The notes: generated from the sequence alone by a model not told the origin. A DNA stretch of 64,000 nucleotides from UBA4416 sp040389965 (GCA_040389965.1 JAZJZF010000021.1:1-64000), one strand, 5' to 3'. Shown: positions 17,774-27,193, counted from the first letter of the stretch. Numbers and translations: made by a program.

Positions 17774-18491
17774 TTATTTTACTTTTACAATTTTACTGTA
17801 AAGTTTATTGTTAGAAGAAGCAACAATAACATAAGTACCATTATCGAGTTCAGTATCATTGTTCGAAGACACCTGAATCATATGATCCTCATCTATAAAT
17901 ACTTTCGAATAACTTTCTTCTCCTTTTTCGTTTCTTAATACCACAAGGGCTTCTTTATTTTCGGCACCCATTAAATCAACAAACTCATCAGTGGCAGTTG
18001 TATTGGGGTAAAACGTTAAGTCTTTAGTATCTGATCTGTAATTAACTGAAACAATACGGGATGATAACACCTCTTTATTGCTGTTGGTTTGCGTTAAGCG
18101 GTAGTAAGNNNNNNNNNNNNNNNNNNNNNNNNNNNNNNNNNNNNNNNNNNNNNNNNNNAATTCCCTCATAAGGCGTATAGTCTACATCGAAATAGCTTAC
18201 AATGCTGCTGTAATTACCGAAATTTTTAATCGTTGTCAGTTTTTCAAAAGCCAGGGCATCCTTCGATTTCTCGATCGTGAAAAAATGATTGCTTTGCTCC
18301 ATATTCGACGCCCATGTCAATTCCACTTTTTTATCGTTTAATACCGCATCAAAGCTTAATAACACCTCAGGCAATGCTACCGTTTGTCCGGTATTGTGCA
18401 CTTCAGTAACTTTAGGAATGTTATTTTGAGCAACGAATTGCGCAGAACCAAAAAAACAGGATAGGACGAGGAATTGATAAGACTTAGCCAT
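17774..18491 (-). CDS. Exported beta-rich surface protein, probably T9SS-type (contains assembly gap)
   Basis: One gene is split by 50 N at 18109-18158. The N-terminal part has a signal peptide (about 1-21, ending FVAQ) and a SFDAVLNDKKVELTWASNMEQSNHFFTIEKS segment. That segment is typical of the beta-sandwich found just before T9SS C-terminal domains. After the gap the sequence reads YYRLTQTNSN and ends in a beta-rich tail, LDNGTYVIVASSNNKLYSKIVKV, which resembles a type-A sorting domain. The reading frames on either side disagree by the printed gap length. Joining ATT to the CT at the other edge through one base gives GISYYRL, the common motif in such proteins. The gene is therefore probably intact. 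Confidence 0.75.
18109..18158. other. Assembly gap (50 N placeholder) in surface-protein gene
   Basis: Fifty undetermined bases. The two coding halves are in different frames for a 50-base gap but rejoin perfectly if only one base (or one plus a multiple of three) is missing. The length therefore looks like an arbitrary scaffold placeholder. Confidence 0.95.
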
Positions 18492-18603
18492 TGATGTTAT
18501 TTTTATGTTAATCTAAGTTAACATAATATTCATCGAAAACAAATCATTTTTAGTTAAATATTAAGTACAATGAGCGAACGGAAATCAGTTAGATCTTAAA
18601 TGA

Positions 18604-19674
18604 TTACTCTTCCTGCTTTTGAGCCCTCACAAAATCTAATTTGTTATTGGTTTTATAATCGTACACATCACTTCCTGTTTCAGAGACCTGATAATGTAAT
18701 AAATTACTTTCATTCATTTCTCCGTTCCAGCTATCTACGCCTATGATGGCTGTAGGGTCTGTAATTTCGGCGAGGTAATAATCAACGCCTTTCAGTTTAA
18801 ATTTTAAAGCATGAGGGGTGTTAAAGTTACCTGCAACACCCACGCATACATGGCCTTTAAAATAGAGCATACTCCATTTAATGCCTATTTGTTGTAACAG
18901 CGACGCATATAAAATTGCCTTTCCGCTGCAATCGCTGTTCTTTGTGAATAATACTTCATCAGGGCGTTTAATAGTTTCATAGCCTCTCTGCGCTTCGTCT
19001 TTGTTATATTCAATTTCAGCTGTTACAAAATCCAATAATTTTTGCGCTTTTAATTCTTTTGTGTTTTCATCCTTAGTAAGCTGTTTTACTAAATCAGCTA
19101 TAGAGGGTTCATTTACTTTTGCCACTACGGAACCATGATTCATAAAACGGGTGTTTTCGTTTGTAAGAACAATGGCGCCACCTCCTATGGCACTTCGCAG
19201 GTACGTAAAATCTAAAATCTGGGGTAGGGTAATTTTATAGGTAACGGATTTATAAGGTGTTTCAATGAGTTTTGTTGAATCTATTTTAAAATTTGAAAGT
19301 GGCATTTTAAAAAATACTTTTTCAGGATCATTATACCTCATGGTTCCTAAAACCAGTACACCGTTCTCTTCTTTTCCAACTGTAATACTGTCTTTAGTGA
19401 TCACAAACTTATTGAGGTTTGCATCATTATAATCCTGTTTATTACAGGTAAAATAAAGTTGCTTGGTATCTACGTAATACCTTTCCAGATTGGCCTTTGC
19501 AGAGGTTACTTTGTAAAAAATATAATCGCCCGAAAACATCGGCTGAGCAATAAAATTGATGGCTTCCCTTTGCATGGTTTCGTAGGGAGTCCCTGAATTC
19601 TGCCTGTTACACGAAAGGCATAGCGTTATGGCTATTAACAGAACAAACCGGGAGTAGCACTTATTACACATCAT
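18604..19674 (-). CDS. Transglutaminase-like (papain-fold) lipoprotein
   Basis: A protein of 356 residues with a lipoprotein signal (lipobox LCLSC, cysteine at residue 22). A transglutaminase-like core lies in the C-terminal half: catalytic cysteine in NSDCSGKAIL (about C249), histidine in FKGHVCVGV (about H275) and aspartate in AEITDPTAI (about D306). A preceding helix-rich segment, QKLLDFVTAEIEYNKDEAQRG, fits the family. It probably acts as a peptidase or amidase at the cell envelope; substrate unknown. The gene is alone: a terminator from pntB lies just upstream. Confidence 0.8.
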   Translation of the reverse strand: MMCNKCYSRFVLLIAITLCLSCNRQNSGTPYETMQREAINFIAQPMFSGDYIFYKVTSAKANLERYYVDTKQLYFTCNKQDYNDANLNKFVITKDSITVGKEENGVLVLGTMRYNDPEKVFFKMPLSNFKIDSTKLIETPYKSVTYKITLPQILDFTYLRSAIGGGAIVLTNENTRFMNHGSVVAKVNEPSIADLVKQLTKDENTKELKAQKLLDFVTAEIEYNKDEAQRGYETIKRPDEVLFTKNSDCSGKAILYASLLQQIGIKWSMLYFKGHVCVGVAGNFNTPHALKFKLKGVDYYLAEITDPTAIIGVDSWNGEMNESNLLHYQVSETGSDVYDYKTNNKLDFVRAQKQEE

Positions 19675-19693
19675 ATAACTGATTTTATATAAA

Positions 19694-19722
19694 AAAGGTG
19701 TAAAGTTTTGCCTTACACCTTT
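19694..19722 (-). terminator. Rho-independent terminator after pntB
   Basis: A perfect 10-bp inverted repeat AAAGGTGTAA / TTACACCTTT with a 9-nt loop. On the minus strand it is followed by a T-rich run. It lies 24 bp beyond the pntB stop and before the next minus-strand gene. Confidence 0.75.
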
Positions 19723-19745
19723 AAATTCTCAACACATTAATTGGA

Positions 19746-21146
19746 TTACGCTTTTAAAAAGCCCATTATTTTTTCTACGCTATCCTTAGCATCACCATAT
19801 AACATTTCTGAATTTGGTTTATAGAACAAAGGATTGTCTTCTCCTGAATAACCGGCCGACATAGAACGTTTCATAATGATGACTTTCTCTGCTTTCCATG
19901 CTTCAATTACGGGCATCCCATAAATAGAACTTGCGGGATCGTCTTGCGCACTTGGGTTCACCACATCATTGGCACCAATTACCATTACCACATCCGTGTC
20001 AGGCATATCATCATTGATCTCGTCCATTTCCATAACGATGTCGTAAGGTACATTTGCTTCTGCTAATAATACATTCATATGACCTGGCAAACGACCCGCT
20101 ACAGGGTGAATGGCAAAACGTACATTTTTACCTGCTTTGCGCAGGTATTGTACCATATCAAAAATCGGATACTGTGCTTTGGCAACTGCCATTCCGTAAC
20201 CCGGAACAATTACTACTGATCTTGCTTCTTTTAATAAGGCCGCAACTTCTTCATGATTCAAAGCAGTTACTTCACCTTCAATCGCTTTAGCCTCTCCTTT
20301 AGCGGCCGGCGTACCAAAACCGCCTAAAATTACCGAGAAGAAAGAACGGTTCATGGCATGACACATATGAATAGAAAGAATGGCCCCCGAGCTACCAACT
20401 AAAGCGCCGGTTACAATTAATAAATCGTTACCTAACATAAAGCCCGCTGCGGATGCTGCCCAACCTGAATAAGAGTTTAACATCGAAACAACTACCGGCA
20501 TATCACCGCCGCCAATAGCCATTACCAGCATTATGCCAATAAAACAAGCAATAGCAGTCATAATTCCTAAAAACAACATTCCGCCTGTGCCTTCCTGTTG
20601 TGCATATAAAACACCTAATACAATACAAGCTACTAATGCTATCACGTTTACAGCATGTCTGCCCGGATACAATAATGCTTTGCTACGTACTTTACCTTCC
20701 AGTTTTCCCCAGGCAATAATAGAACCTGTAAAGGTGATGGCTCCAATAAAGATACCGATGAATACTTCCCATAAATGAATGCTATGTGCAGCACCTGTTA
20801 GTGTGTGTGTATGAGGATCTAAATAAGAACCAAAGCCAACCAACACGGCTGCTAAGCCTACAAAACTATGTAAGATAGCTACTAGCTGAGGCATAGCCGT
20901 CATTTCTACTTTACGCGCTAACATTAAACCAATTACCGAAGCAATGGCAATGGCAATAATAATGTAAACCTGCCCGGCAACACCTTCCCCTAAAACAGTA
21001 GCCAGTATGGCAACGATCATACCAACGATTCCGTAAAGTACACCACGTTTTGCTGATTCTTGTGAGGATAAACCTCCTAAACTTAAAATGAACAGGATAC
21101 TGGCAAATAGGTACGCTGCTGTTTGTATTTCTTTTGCAATGAACAT
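19746..21146 (-). CDS. pntB: NAD(P) transhydrogenase beta subunit
   Basis: A protein of 466 residues. Eight or more transmembrane helices occupy about residues 1-270 (proton channel domain II). The NADP(H)-binding domain III follows, with VVIVPGYGMAVAKAQ, FAIHPVAGRLPGHMNVLLAEA, VIGANDVVNPSAQ and MKRSMSAGYSG, which are family signatures. It forms the proton-translocating enzyme with PntA, exchanging hydride between NADH and NADP+. It lies 69 bp downstream of pntA on the same strand and is followed by a strong hairpin terminator. Confidence 0.96.
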   Translation of the reverse strand: MFIAKEIQTAAYLFASILFILSLGGLSSQESAKRGVLYGIVGMIVAILATVLGEGVAGQVYIIIAIAIASVIGLMLARKVEMTAMPQLVAILHSFVGLAAVLVGFGSYLDPHTHTLTGAAHSIHLWEVFIGIFIGAITFTGSIIAWGKLEGKVRSKALLYPGRHAVNVIALVACIVLGVLYAQQEGTGGMLFLGIMTAIACFIGIMLVMAIGGGDMPVVVSMLNSYSGWAASAAGFMLGNDLLIVTGALVGSSGAILSIHMCHAMNRSFFSVILGGFGTPAAKGEAKAIEGEVTALNHEEVAALLKEARSVVIVPGYGMAVAKAQYPIFDMVQYLRKAGKNVRFAIHPVAGRLPGHMNVLLAEANVPYDIVMEMDEINDDMPDTDVVMVIGANDVVNPSAQDDPASSIYGMPVIEAWKAEKVIIMKRSMSAGYSGEDNPLFYKPNSEMLYGDAKDSVEKIMGFLKA

Positions 21147-21215
21147 AATTTCTCTTTTAACTCTATTTGTTTTTAATTATTTCGTTTATAAAAGGCTGCT
21201 GAGCCTGTCGAAGCA

Positions 21216-22763
21216 TTATTTTTTAAACATTTTCAACATACGGTGAGTAACTACGAAACCACCAACAATATTGATGCTGGCAACCAAAATGGCAATGAAC
21301 GCCAGAATAGTCATGGGGTTCTGTATATCATTTGTTGTTTGTAATAAACCACCAACAACGATAATTCCACTGATTGCATTTGTTACAGCCATTAAAGGTG
21401 TGTGTAAGGAGTGTGCCACATTGGTGATCAACTGCCAACCCACAAACACTGCTAATATAAACACGGTAAAGTGTTGTATAAATTCAGGCGGTGCAAATTT
21501 TCCTACAAAAAACAATAAAGCACCAACCACAGCCAAACGAATAATCATTGACGTTGCTGCTTTTTTAGATTTTTCAGCGTCAGATAATTTCACTTCCTCT
21601 GCTGTTGGCGGAGCCACTTTTTTATTTCCGCCACCTGCTGTAGGGCTTACAGGAAGCGGCGCCGGTGGCCAGTTAATTTTGCCGTTATAAGTTACCATTG
21701 CTCTTGACACAACAGCATCTTCCATATCAATCTTCCATTTTTCGGCTTTACCCATATCATCTAATAAGTGACATAAGTTATTACCATATAATTGCGAAGC
21801 CTGACTTGGCAACTGATTTAATTTACCTACAATGGTTACTCCATTATCCGTTGTATAAACTTCTCCGTTTTTAGTTAACACACAGTTGCCTCCTGAGGAA
21901 GCCGCTAAATCCACAATTACAGAACCCGGTTTCATAGCCGCTACGTGATAATCTAACCACAATTTGGGAGCAGGCCTGCCGGGAATTTGCGCGGTAGTAA
22001 TAACGATATCCACTTCTTTAGCTTGCTCTAAAAATAGCTTCATCTCAGCCTCAATAAACTCCTTACTCATTTCTTTTGAGTAACCTGAGGATGTTGCTCC
22101 GTCTTCTTCTATTTCTACAGTAAGGAATTCTCCTCCCATGGACTGAATTTGCTCTGCAACTTCTTTACGGGTATCAAAAGCCCTAACGATGGCGCCCAAT
22201 GAATTGGCAGCTCCTAAAGCTGCTAAACCGGCAACACCGGCACCTATTACCAATACTTTGGCCGGTTCTACTTTTCCGGCGGCAGTAATTTGTCCGTTTA
22301 AAAAACGTCCAAAATGATACGAACCTTCAATCACAGCTCTGTATCCGGCAATGTTTGCCATAGATGATAAGACATCCATTTTTTGTGCCCTGGAAATCCT
22401 TGGAATGGCATCCATAGCAATGGCATTTACTTTTTTATCGGCCAATTTCTGAAGTAAGGGCTGATTTTGTGCCGGCCATAAATAGCTCAGCATTACCAAA
22501 CCTTCCTTCATCATATCTACTTCTTCCATGGAAGGCTCTTTCACCTTTAAAACAATATCGGATTGACCATATATATCAGCGGCCGTATTTACTATTTTAG
22601 CTCCCGCTTCTTCAAAATCTTTGTCAGAAAAATTTGCCTTTACCCCGGCATTGTGTTGAATGTAGACGTCGAATCCCTGCTTTTGCAAACGTTTGACTGT
22701 TTTAGGAGTTGCCGCAACTCTTAACTCATTTGGGGATATTTCTGATGGAATTCCAACTTTCAT
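21216..22763 (-). CDS. pntA: NAD(P) transhydrogenase alpha subunit (fused alpha1-alpha2)
   Basis: A protein of 515 residues. The N-terminal NAD(H)-binding domain I starts VGIPSEISPNELRVAATP; the Rossmann loop is VIGAGVAGLAALGAA, followed by FDTRKEVAEQ. A linker rich in Pro and Gly (about 375-395) follows, then four transmembrane helices at about 410-510 forming part of domain II. Domain I and the membrane part, split into PntAA and PntAB in some bacteria, are fused here. It is the first gene of pntAB. Confidence 0.95.
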   Translation of the reverse strand: MKVGIPSEISPNELRVAATPKTVKRLQKQGFDVYIQHNAGVKANFSDKDFEEAGAKIVNTAADIYGQSDIVLKVKEPSMEEVDMMKEGLVMLSYLWPAQNQPLLQKLADKKVNAIAMDAIPRISRAQKMDVLSSMANIAGYRAVIEGSYHFGRFLNGQITAAGKVEPAKVLVIGAGVAGLAALGAANSLGAIVRAFDTRKEVAEQIQSMGGEFLTVEIEEDGATSSGYSKEMSKEFIEAEMKLFLEQAKEVDIVITTAQIPGRPAPKLWLDYHVAAMKPGSVIVDLAASSGGNCVLTKNGEVYTTDNGVTIVGKLNQLPSQASQLYGNNLCHLLDDMGKAEKWKIDMEDAVVSRAMVTYNGKINWPPAPLPVSPTAGGGNKKVAPPTAEEVKLSDAEKSKKAATSMIIRLAVVGALLFFVGKFAPPEFIQHFTVFILAVFVGWQLITNVAHSLHTPLMAVTNAISGIIVVGGLLQTTNDIQNPMTILAFIAILVASINIVGGFVVTHRMLKMFKK

Positions 22764-22934
22764 ATACTTAAGTTATTGTTTTTTAATGTTATGTGATACA
22801 GCCGTTAATTTGAACAAGGCTATAGTATTGGTTTTAGAAAATCAATAAAAGCAAATAAAACAAAATATAAGAGTTATTCAAAATAGAATTATAAACAGCC
22901 ACGCTAATTCGCTTTTGGACAGGTTTATAAAATG

Positions 22935-22971
22935 AAAAAAGCCCATTGGCTGTTAGGCGAATGGGCTTTTT
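22935..22971. terminator. Bidirectional hairpin terminator
   Basis: AAAAAGCCCATT / AATGGGCTTTTT (12-bp stem, about 12-nt loop) with A- and T-runs on the two sides. On the minus strand it lies directly after the Cys/Lys-rich peptide gene, which it probably terminates. Confidence 0.85.
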
Positions 22972-22988
22972 ATAGATGTGAATAAATT

Positions 22989-23219
22989 TTATTTTGCTTC
23001 CATTGACTTAGCGTCAGCAGCTTTTTTATCCTTGCAACAAGATTTACCTTCTTTTTTATCAGAAGCTGAACAGGATTTGCCTTCTGCAGATTTGTCTTTG
23101 CAGCAAGATTTTGTTTCTTTTTTAGTTTCTTTTTTGCCTTTGTCTTTATCATCAGCAGTAGAAGCAGAAACACTTGCAACTAATCCTGTAAAAGCTAACA
23201 TTAAAAATATTTTTTTCAT
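22989..23219 (-). CDS. Small exported Cys/Lys-rich peptide
   Basis: A peptide of 76 residues with a signal peptide (about 1-20). The mature part is low-complexity Lys/Asp/Glu/Ser with cysteines in pairs: KSCCKDK appears near the middle and again near the end, with a GKSCS between them. The spacing suggests possible metal or thiol chemistry, but no family is recognised. An overlapping frame (22970-23179) is also open but has no signal peptide and looks like a shadow. A strong terminator follows the stop. Confidence 0.7.
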   Translation of the reverse strand: MKKIFLMLAFTGLVASVSASTADDKDKGKKETKKETKSCCKDKSAEGKSCSASDKKEGKSCCKDKKAADAKSMEAK

Positions 23220-23325
23220 GACTTTGAAGGTTTTAAAATTATAGAAACAAATCTACCATAAAATTTGAGAAAAACTTTTACCAAATTCTTAAAATACAGC
23301 ATTTTGGTGTTAAAAAAAATAAAAA

Positions 23326-23357
23326 TTTGCTTTTACGATTTAGATTTTTTAACTTTA
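23326..23357 (+). promoter_or_regulatory. Probable promoter of the metzincin protease gene
   Basis: TTTG at 23326-23329 and TAACTTTA at 23350-23357 are separated by 20 bases. They match the Bacteroidota -33/-7 pattern (7 of 8 at -7). The protease start is 38 bp further on. Confidence 0.45.
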
Positions 23358-23395
23358 GTTTAACATATTACGTAAATTAACTCTAAATCCCCAAC

Positions 23396-25672
23396 ATGAA
23401 AAAAAATTTTACTCTTGCCACCTTATTGCTTGGTTCTATCGTTATTACTGCCCAAACAAGTAAAATTACGTGGAAAGCAACTGAGGAGAAAAGTATCCCT
23501 GTTACAGGAAAAAGAGAGATCGTTCCTGATAAGTACGTTACTTACCATTTAGATGTAAATGGCGTAAAAGATATTTTGGCTCAGGCTCCTCTTGACAATA
23601 CCACTCTTATTAAAAATTCTACCAGCATCATCACATTACCTATGCCTGATGGAAGTATTCAGCACTTTCAATTGGTAGAATCGCCGGTAATGGCTGAACC
23701 GCTTCAATTGAGTTATCCAAACATAAGAACTTACAGTGTACATGGCATAGACGATAAATATGCAAGTGGTAAACTTGATTTTACTGAATATGGCTTCCAC
23801 GGGATGATCAGAAGTCCGCAAGGTGACGTATTTATTGATCCTTATTGCAGGGGGAATATCCAGGACTATATTTCATATTACGTAAGTGATTTCAAAAAAC
23901 CTGAAATGTATAAATTACCTGAAATAGGTGTAATTGGCGAAACAGATCATAATGAAGTGAAAAGAGCATCTTCTGTTACGGCAGTTTGTGGCGGTGCCAA
24001 TTTAAGAACTTACCGTTTGGCTATTGGCTGTACAGGCGAATATGCAGTAGCGGCAACAGGATCTGCAACTCCTACAACAGCACAAACCCTTGCCAAAGTA
24101 GTGACCTCTGTAAACAGGGTAGACGGTGTGTATGAAACAGAAGTATCTGTAAGAATGGTTTTGGTTCCAAGTACTACTTTAACATTATATACAACAGCGG
24201 GAACAGGTTATACTACCGCTGAAAACAACAATGCCAACTCTTTAATTACAAAAAGCCAAACGGTTATTAACGGACAAATTGGTTCAGCAAATTATGATAT
24301 CGGACATACTTTTAGCACCGGCGGCGGCGGTCTGGCTCAATTAGGCTGCGTGTGTAGCTCGGGAAGCAAAGCCAGTGGCATCACTGGTAGCCCAAGTCCT
24401 GTAGGCGATCCTTATGATATTGATTATGTGGCTCATGAAATGGGACATCAATTTAGTGGTAATCATACGTTTAATGCGAATGCCGGTTCAGGTTCATGTG
24501 CCGGAAACAGAAATAGCTCTACATCTGTAGAACCGGGCAGTGGAATTACCATTATGGCTTATGCCGGTATTTGTGGTACTACCAATGATCTGGCAGCACA
24601 TAGTATTCCTTATTTTCATGGTGTAAGTTATGATGAGATCATGAATTTTACAACAACAGGCGGTGGCAGCAGCTGCGATGTTCCTACAGCTACAGGTAAT
24701 AGCCCTCCGGTAGTAACTGCAACAACAAGTTTTGTTGTACCGGTAAATACACCTTTTGCGTTAACGGGTTCAGCTACAGATCCTGATGGCGATGCTTTAA
24801 CGTATCAGTGGGAAGAAATGGATCCGGGTACGGGTTCCGGCGGAAACTGGAATTCAGGAACAAAACCTTATTTTATGTCATATGCGCCAACTACTTCTCC
24901 CACTCGTTTATTTCCTAAGTTATCTGTTGTTTTAAACGGAAACCTGCAAGGTACAAGAGGAGAATATTTGCCTACTACCGCACAGACATTAAAGTTCAGA
25001 TTAACTGCCCGCGACAATAAAATGGGCGGCGGTGGCGTATGCGCTTCCAATGCCGTAGTAACAGTAGATGGTTCAGGGCCTTTTGCCGTAACATCGCAAA
25101 GTGTAACAGGCATTACCTATTTTAGCGGTTCTGTACAACAGGTTACCTGGAGTGTAAACGGAACAGACCTGGCCCCGGTAAGTTGCGCCAGCGTAAACAT
25201 CTACGTAAGTAATAATGCTGCCAATAGCTTTACTTTAGTAGCAAGCAATACAGCCAATGATGGAAGTGAGTTTGTAACTTTACCTATACTGGCTGCAACA
25301 AGCGCGGTATGCCGTGTAAAAGTAGAAAGTGTTGGAAATGTGTTTTTTGACATTAACAGCCAAAACTTTACTATCTACAATACCTTAACCGGCATCAACC
25401 AATACGAATCAAAAGGTATGAACATCCATTTGTATCCTAATCCTTTTTCAAGTTCTGTGAAAATAGAGATCAATGGTGCTTCAAAATTAAATGAGGATAA
25501 TACTACTTTAAAGGTATATGACATTTTAGGAAATGTAGTAAGAACAGAAAAAATAAAACTGACAGAAAACTATTCTGAAACGTTTGACCTGTCGAACTTA
25601 GCCAATGGATCTTACATGGTTGAAGTAAGTGATGGAAAAGAAAAATCGGTAACCCGTTTGGTTAAGTTATAA
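23396..25672 (+). CDS. Secreted metzincin-type metalloprotease with T9SS sorting domain
   Basis: A protein of 758 residues with a signal peptide (about 1-19, ending ITAQ). The zinc site HEMGHQFSGNH at about residues 347-357 is an exact HExxHxxGxxH motif, and a Met-turn-like TIMAYAGICG follows at about residue 386. This places it with reprolysin-like proteases. After the catalytic domain come PKD/fibronectin-like domains (about 430-670) and a C-terminal type-A sorting domain with LYPNPFSSSVKI and a final DLSNLANGSYMVEV. It should be exported through the T9SS and anchored or released at the surface. It is a single gene with its own promoter and a strong terminator. Confidence 0.92.
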   Translation: MKKNFTLATLLLGSIVITAQTSKITWKATEEKSIPVTGKREIVPDKYVTYHLDVNGVKDILAQAPLDNTTLIKNSTSIITLPMPDGSIQHFQLVESPVMAEPLQLSYPNIRTYSVHGIDDKYASGKLDFTEYGFHGMIRSPQGDVFIDPYCRGNIQDYISYYVSDFKKPEMYKLPEIGVIGETDHNEVKRASSVTAVCGGANLRTYRLAIGCTGEYAVAATGSATPTTAQTLAKVVTSVNRVDGVYETEVSVRMVLVPSTTLTLYTTAGTGYTTAENNNANSLITKSQTVINGQIGSANYDIGHTFSTGGGGLAQLGCVCSSGSKASGITGSPSPVGDPYDIDYVAHEMGHQFSGNHTFNANAGSGSCAGNRNSSTSVEPGSGITIMAYAGICGTTNDLAAHSIPYFHGVSYDEIMNFTTTGGGSSCDVPTATGNSPPVVTATTSFVVPVNTPFALTGSATDPDGDALTYQWEEMDPGTGSGGNWNSGTKPYFMSYAPTTSPTRLFPKLSVVLNGNLQGTRGEYLPTTAQTLKFRLTARDNKMGGGGVCASNAVVTVDGSGPFAVTSQSVTGITYFSGSVQQVTWSVNGTDLAPVSCASVNIYVSNNAANSFTLVASNTANDGSEFVTLPILAATSAVCRVKVESVGNVFFDINSQNFTIYNTLTGINQYESKGMNIHLYPNPFSSSVKIEINGASKLNEDNTTLKVYDILGNVVRTEKIKLTENYSETFDLSNLANGSYMVEVSDGKEKSVTRLVKL

Positions 25673-25696
25673 TACTTAAGCCATTTACAATAATAC

Positions 25697-25727
25697 AAAA
25701 ACAGCCGGCATAAGCCGGCTGTTTTTT
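25697..25727. terminator. Strong hairpin terminator between convergent genes
   Basis: AAAACAGCCGGC / GCCGGCTGTTTT (12-bp stem, ATAA loop) with a T-run on the plus side and an A-run on the other. It lies between the protease stop (25672) and the end of the minus-strand DUF58 gene (25730) and could serve both. Confidence 0.88.
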
Positions 25728-25729
25728 GT

Positions 25730-26653
25730 TTATCTGAGCATAGAGCCTCTTTTTACAAGGTAGGTCTGCAGAATGATATCAAAGCCTTTGTTGATGTCTG
25801 CTTCCACAAAATCAATTTTATACTGCCCGCATTTGAGTTTAATGGCTTCTTTATATTCCTGTGCTTTTTTAATGTAGGTTTCTTTGATCTGGTTAGGATT
25901 CAGTTTTATTTCCTGCTTGGTTTCAATATCAATAAAGTGATAAGGGCGATTTTCAAAATCAAAATCCAACTCCTTATTTTTATCTGTTACATGAAACAAT
26001 ACCACATCGTGTTTCCTGTACTTTAAATGCTGTAAGGATGAGAAGATGGTTTCCAAATGAGATTCGTCTTCAAACATATCGCTAAATATAACTACGAGCG
26101 AACGTGTATGAATGATTTCGGCAATTTGGTTTAATGCTTTTGATGACTGGGTTGTTGTGACATCATCAAACGATTCCCTTTTTAAAAGTTCTTCGAGTTC
26201 GTGGTAAATAATTTTTTGCTGCGTTGGATTACTTTTTGCAGGGTAATGCTTATAGATATCTGCATCAAACAAGGTTAAGCCTACTGCATCTCTCTGACCT
26301 TTTAAAAGCTCCATTAAAGCCGCTGCAGCATATACCGAAAAGGATAGCTTATTAAGGGCCTCTTTTTCTCTTTCGAGAGGAAATAACATCGATTGGGAAG
26401 TATCTATCACTATCTGGCAACGCAGATTGGTTTCTTCTTCGTAACGTTTTATAAATAGCTTATCTGTTTTTGCAAAGAGCTTCCAATCGATATGCTTGGT
26501 ACTTTCTCCGCTATTGTAAATACGGTGCTCGGCAAATTCAACCGAAAAACCATGAAACGGACTTTTATGAAGCCCTGTTATAAAGCCTTCTACTACTTGC
26601 TTCGCAAGCAATTCGAGTTTTGAAAAGGGTTCTATAAGTTCGCGGTTAATCAT
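25730..26653 (-). CDS. DUF58 protein (second copy, outside the bat operon)
   Basis: A protein of 307 residues. The DUF58 signature is visible as GFSVEFAEHRIYNSGESTKHIDWKLFAKTDKLFIKRYEEE. A VWA-like DTSQSM (about residues 88-93) and a late IFSDMFED match the MIDAS layout. Unlike the copy at 10171 it is not next to a MoxR ATPase or a VWA gene; it stands between the protease and HU genes. The client ATPase could be the one at 9074 or one outside the window. Function unknown. Confidence 0.85.
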   Translation of the reverse strand: MINRELIEPFSKLELLAKQVVEGFITGLHKSPFHGFSVEFAEHRIYNSGESTKHIDWKLFAKTDKLFIKRYEEETNLRCQIVIDTSQSMLFPLEREKEALNKLSFSVYAAAALMELLKGQRDAVGLTLFDADIYKHYPAKSNPTQQKIIYHELEELLKRESFDDVTTTQSSKALNQIAEIIHTRSLVVIFSDMFEDESHLETIFSSLQHLKYRKHDVVLFHVTDKNKELDFDFENRPYHFIDIETKQEIKLNPNQIKETYIKKAQEYKEAIKLKCGQYKIDFVEADINKGFDIILQTYLVKRGSMLR

Positions 26654-26675
26654 TGATATAAAAATACAAAATAAT

Positions 26676-26796
26676 GGGACACAGATAACACGGATTGGGC
26701 TGATTTACACAGATTTTTAGAATTGGATAACTAATAATATGAAACGATAAAAAAGAAATCCATTTTTATCTGTCTAACCAGCGTCATCTGTGTTCC
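26676..26796. repeat. Imperfect inverted intergenic repeat
   Basis: A segment beginning GGGACACAGATAACACGG (26676) recurs in reverse complement as GGAACACAGATGACGCTGG (ending 26796), about 16 of 21 bases identical. It lies between the DUF58 start and the HU terminator. I see no ORF in this 212-bp gap. It resembles short mosaic repeats. Confidence 0.45.
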
Positions 26797-26802
26797 TTTT
26801 AA

Positions 26803-26842
26803 ATAATAAAAACAAAAAACCCCTGAGATAAACTCAAGGGTT
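26803..26842 (-). terminator. Rho-independent terminator of the HU gene
   Basis: On the minus strand AACCCTTGAG pairs with CTCAGGGGTT (10 bp with one G-U, 5-nt loop), followed by a long T-rich run. It starts 24 bp after the HU stop. Confidence 0.88.
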
Positions 26843-26865
26843 CAATGTTTTAATTAGTTTCCTAA

Positions 26866-27147
26866 TTATTTTCCTTTGTTAACGTTACCAGCTAACTCAG
26901 TTCCAGCTTTAAATTTAACTACTTTTTTAGCAGCAATTTTAATTTCTTTTCCTGTTTGAGGATTACGACCTAAACGTGCAGCACGTTTAGCTACTGAAAA
27001 AGAACCGAATCCTACTAAAGAAATACGATCACCTTTTTTTAATCCTTTTGATACTGCTTCGATTGTAGCATCTAATGCACGACCTGCATCAGCTTTAGTT
27101 AATTTAGCTCCGTTTGCAATTGCTTCGATTAATTCTGCTTTGTTCAT
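26866..27147 (-). CDS. hup: HU-family DNA-binding protein
   Basis: A small histone-like protein of 93 residues that bends DNA. The N-terminus MNKAELIEAIANGAKLTKADAGRALDA is typical, and the family signature GFGSFSVAKRAARLGRNPQTGKEI (about 47-70) covers the DNA-binding beta-arm with its Asn-Pro tip. It is a single gene with a clear promoter (27194-27223) and terminator. Confidence 0.95.
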   Translation of the reverse strand: MNKAELIEAIANGAKLTKADAGRALDATIEAVSKGLKKGDRISLVGFGSFSVAKRAARLGRNPQTGKEIKIAAKKVVKFKAGTELAGNVNKGK

Positions 27148-27193
27148 TTTTTTTTGTTTTAAGGGTTAAACTTTTTTAAATTAATTAACATGA

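Noticed and set aside
22970..23179. An overlapping Lys-rich ORF opposite the peptide gene in another frame
   Set aside because: It has no signal peptide or family match and arises from the Lys-rich repeats of the real frame.
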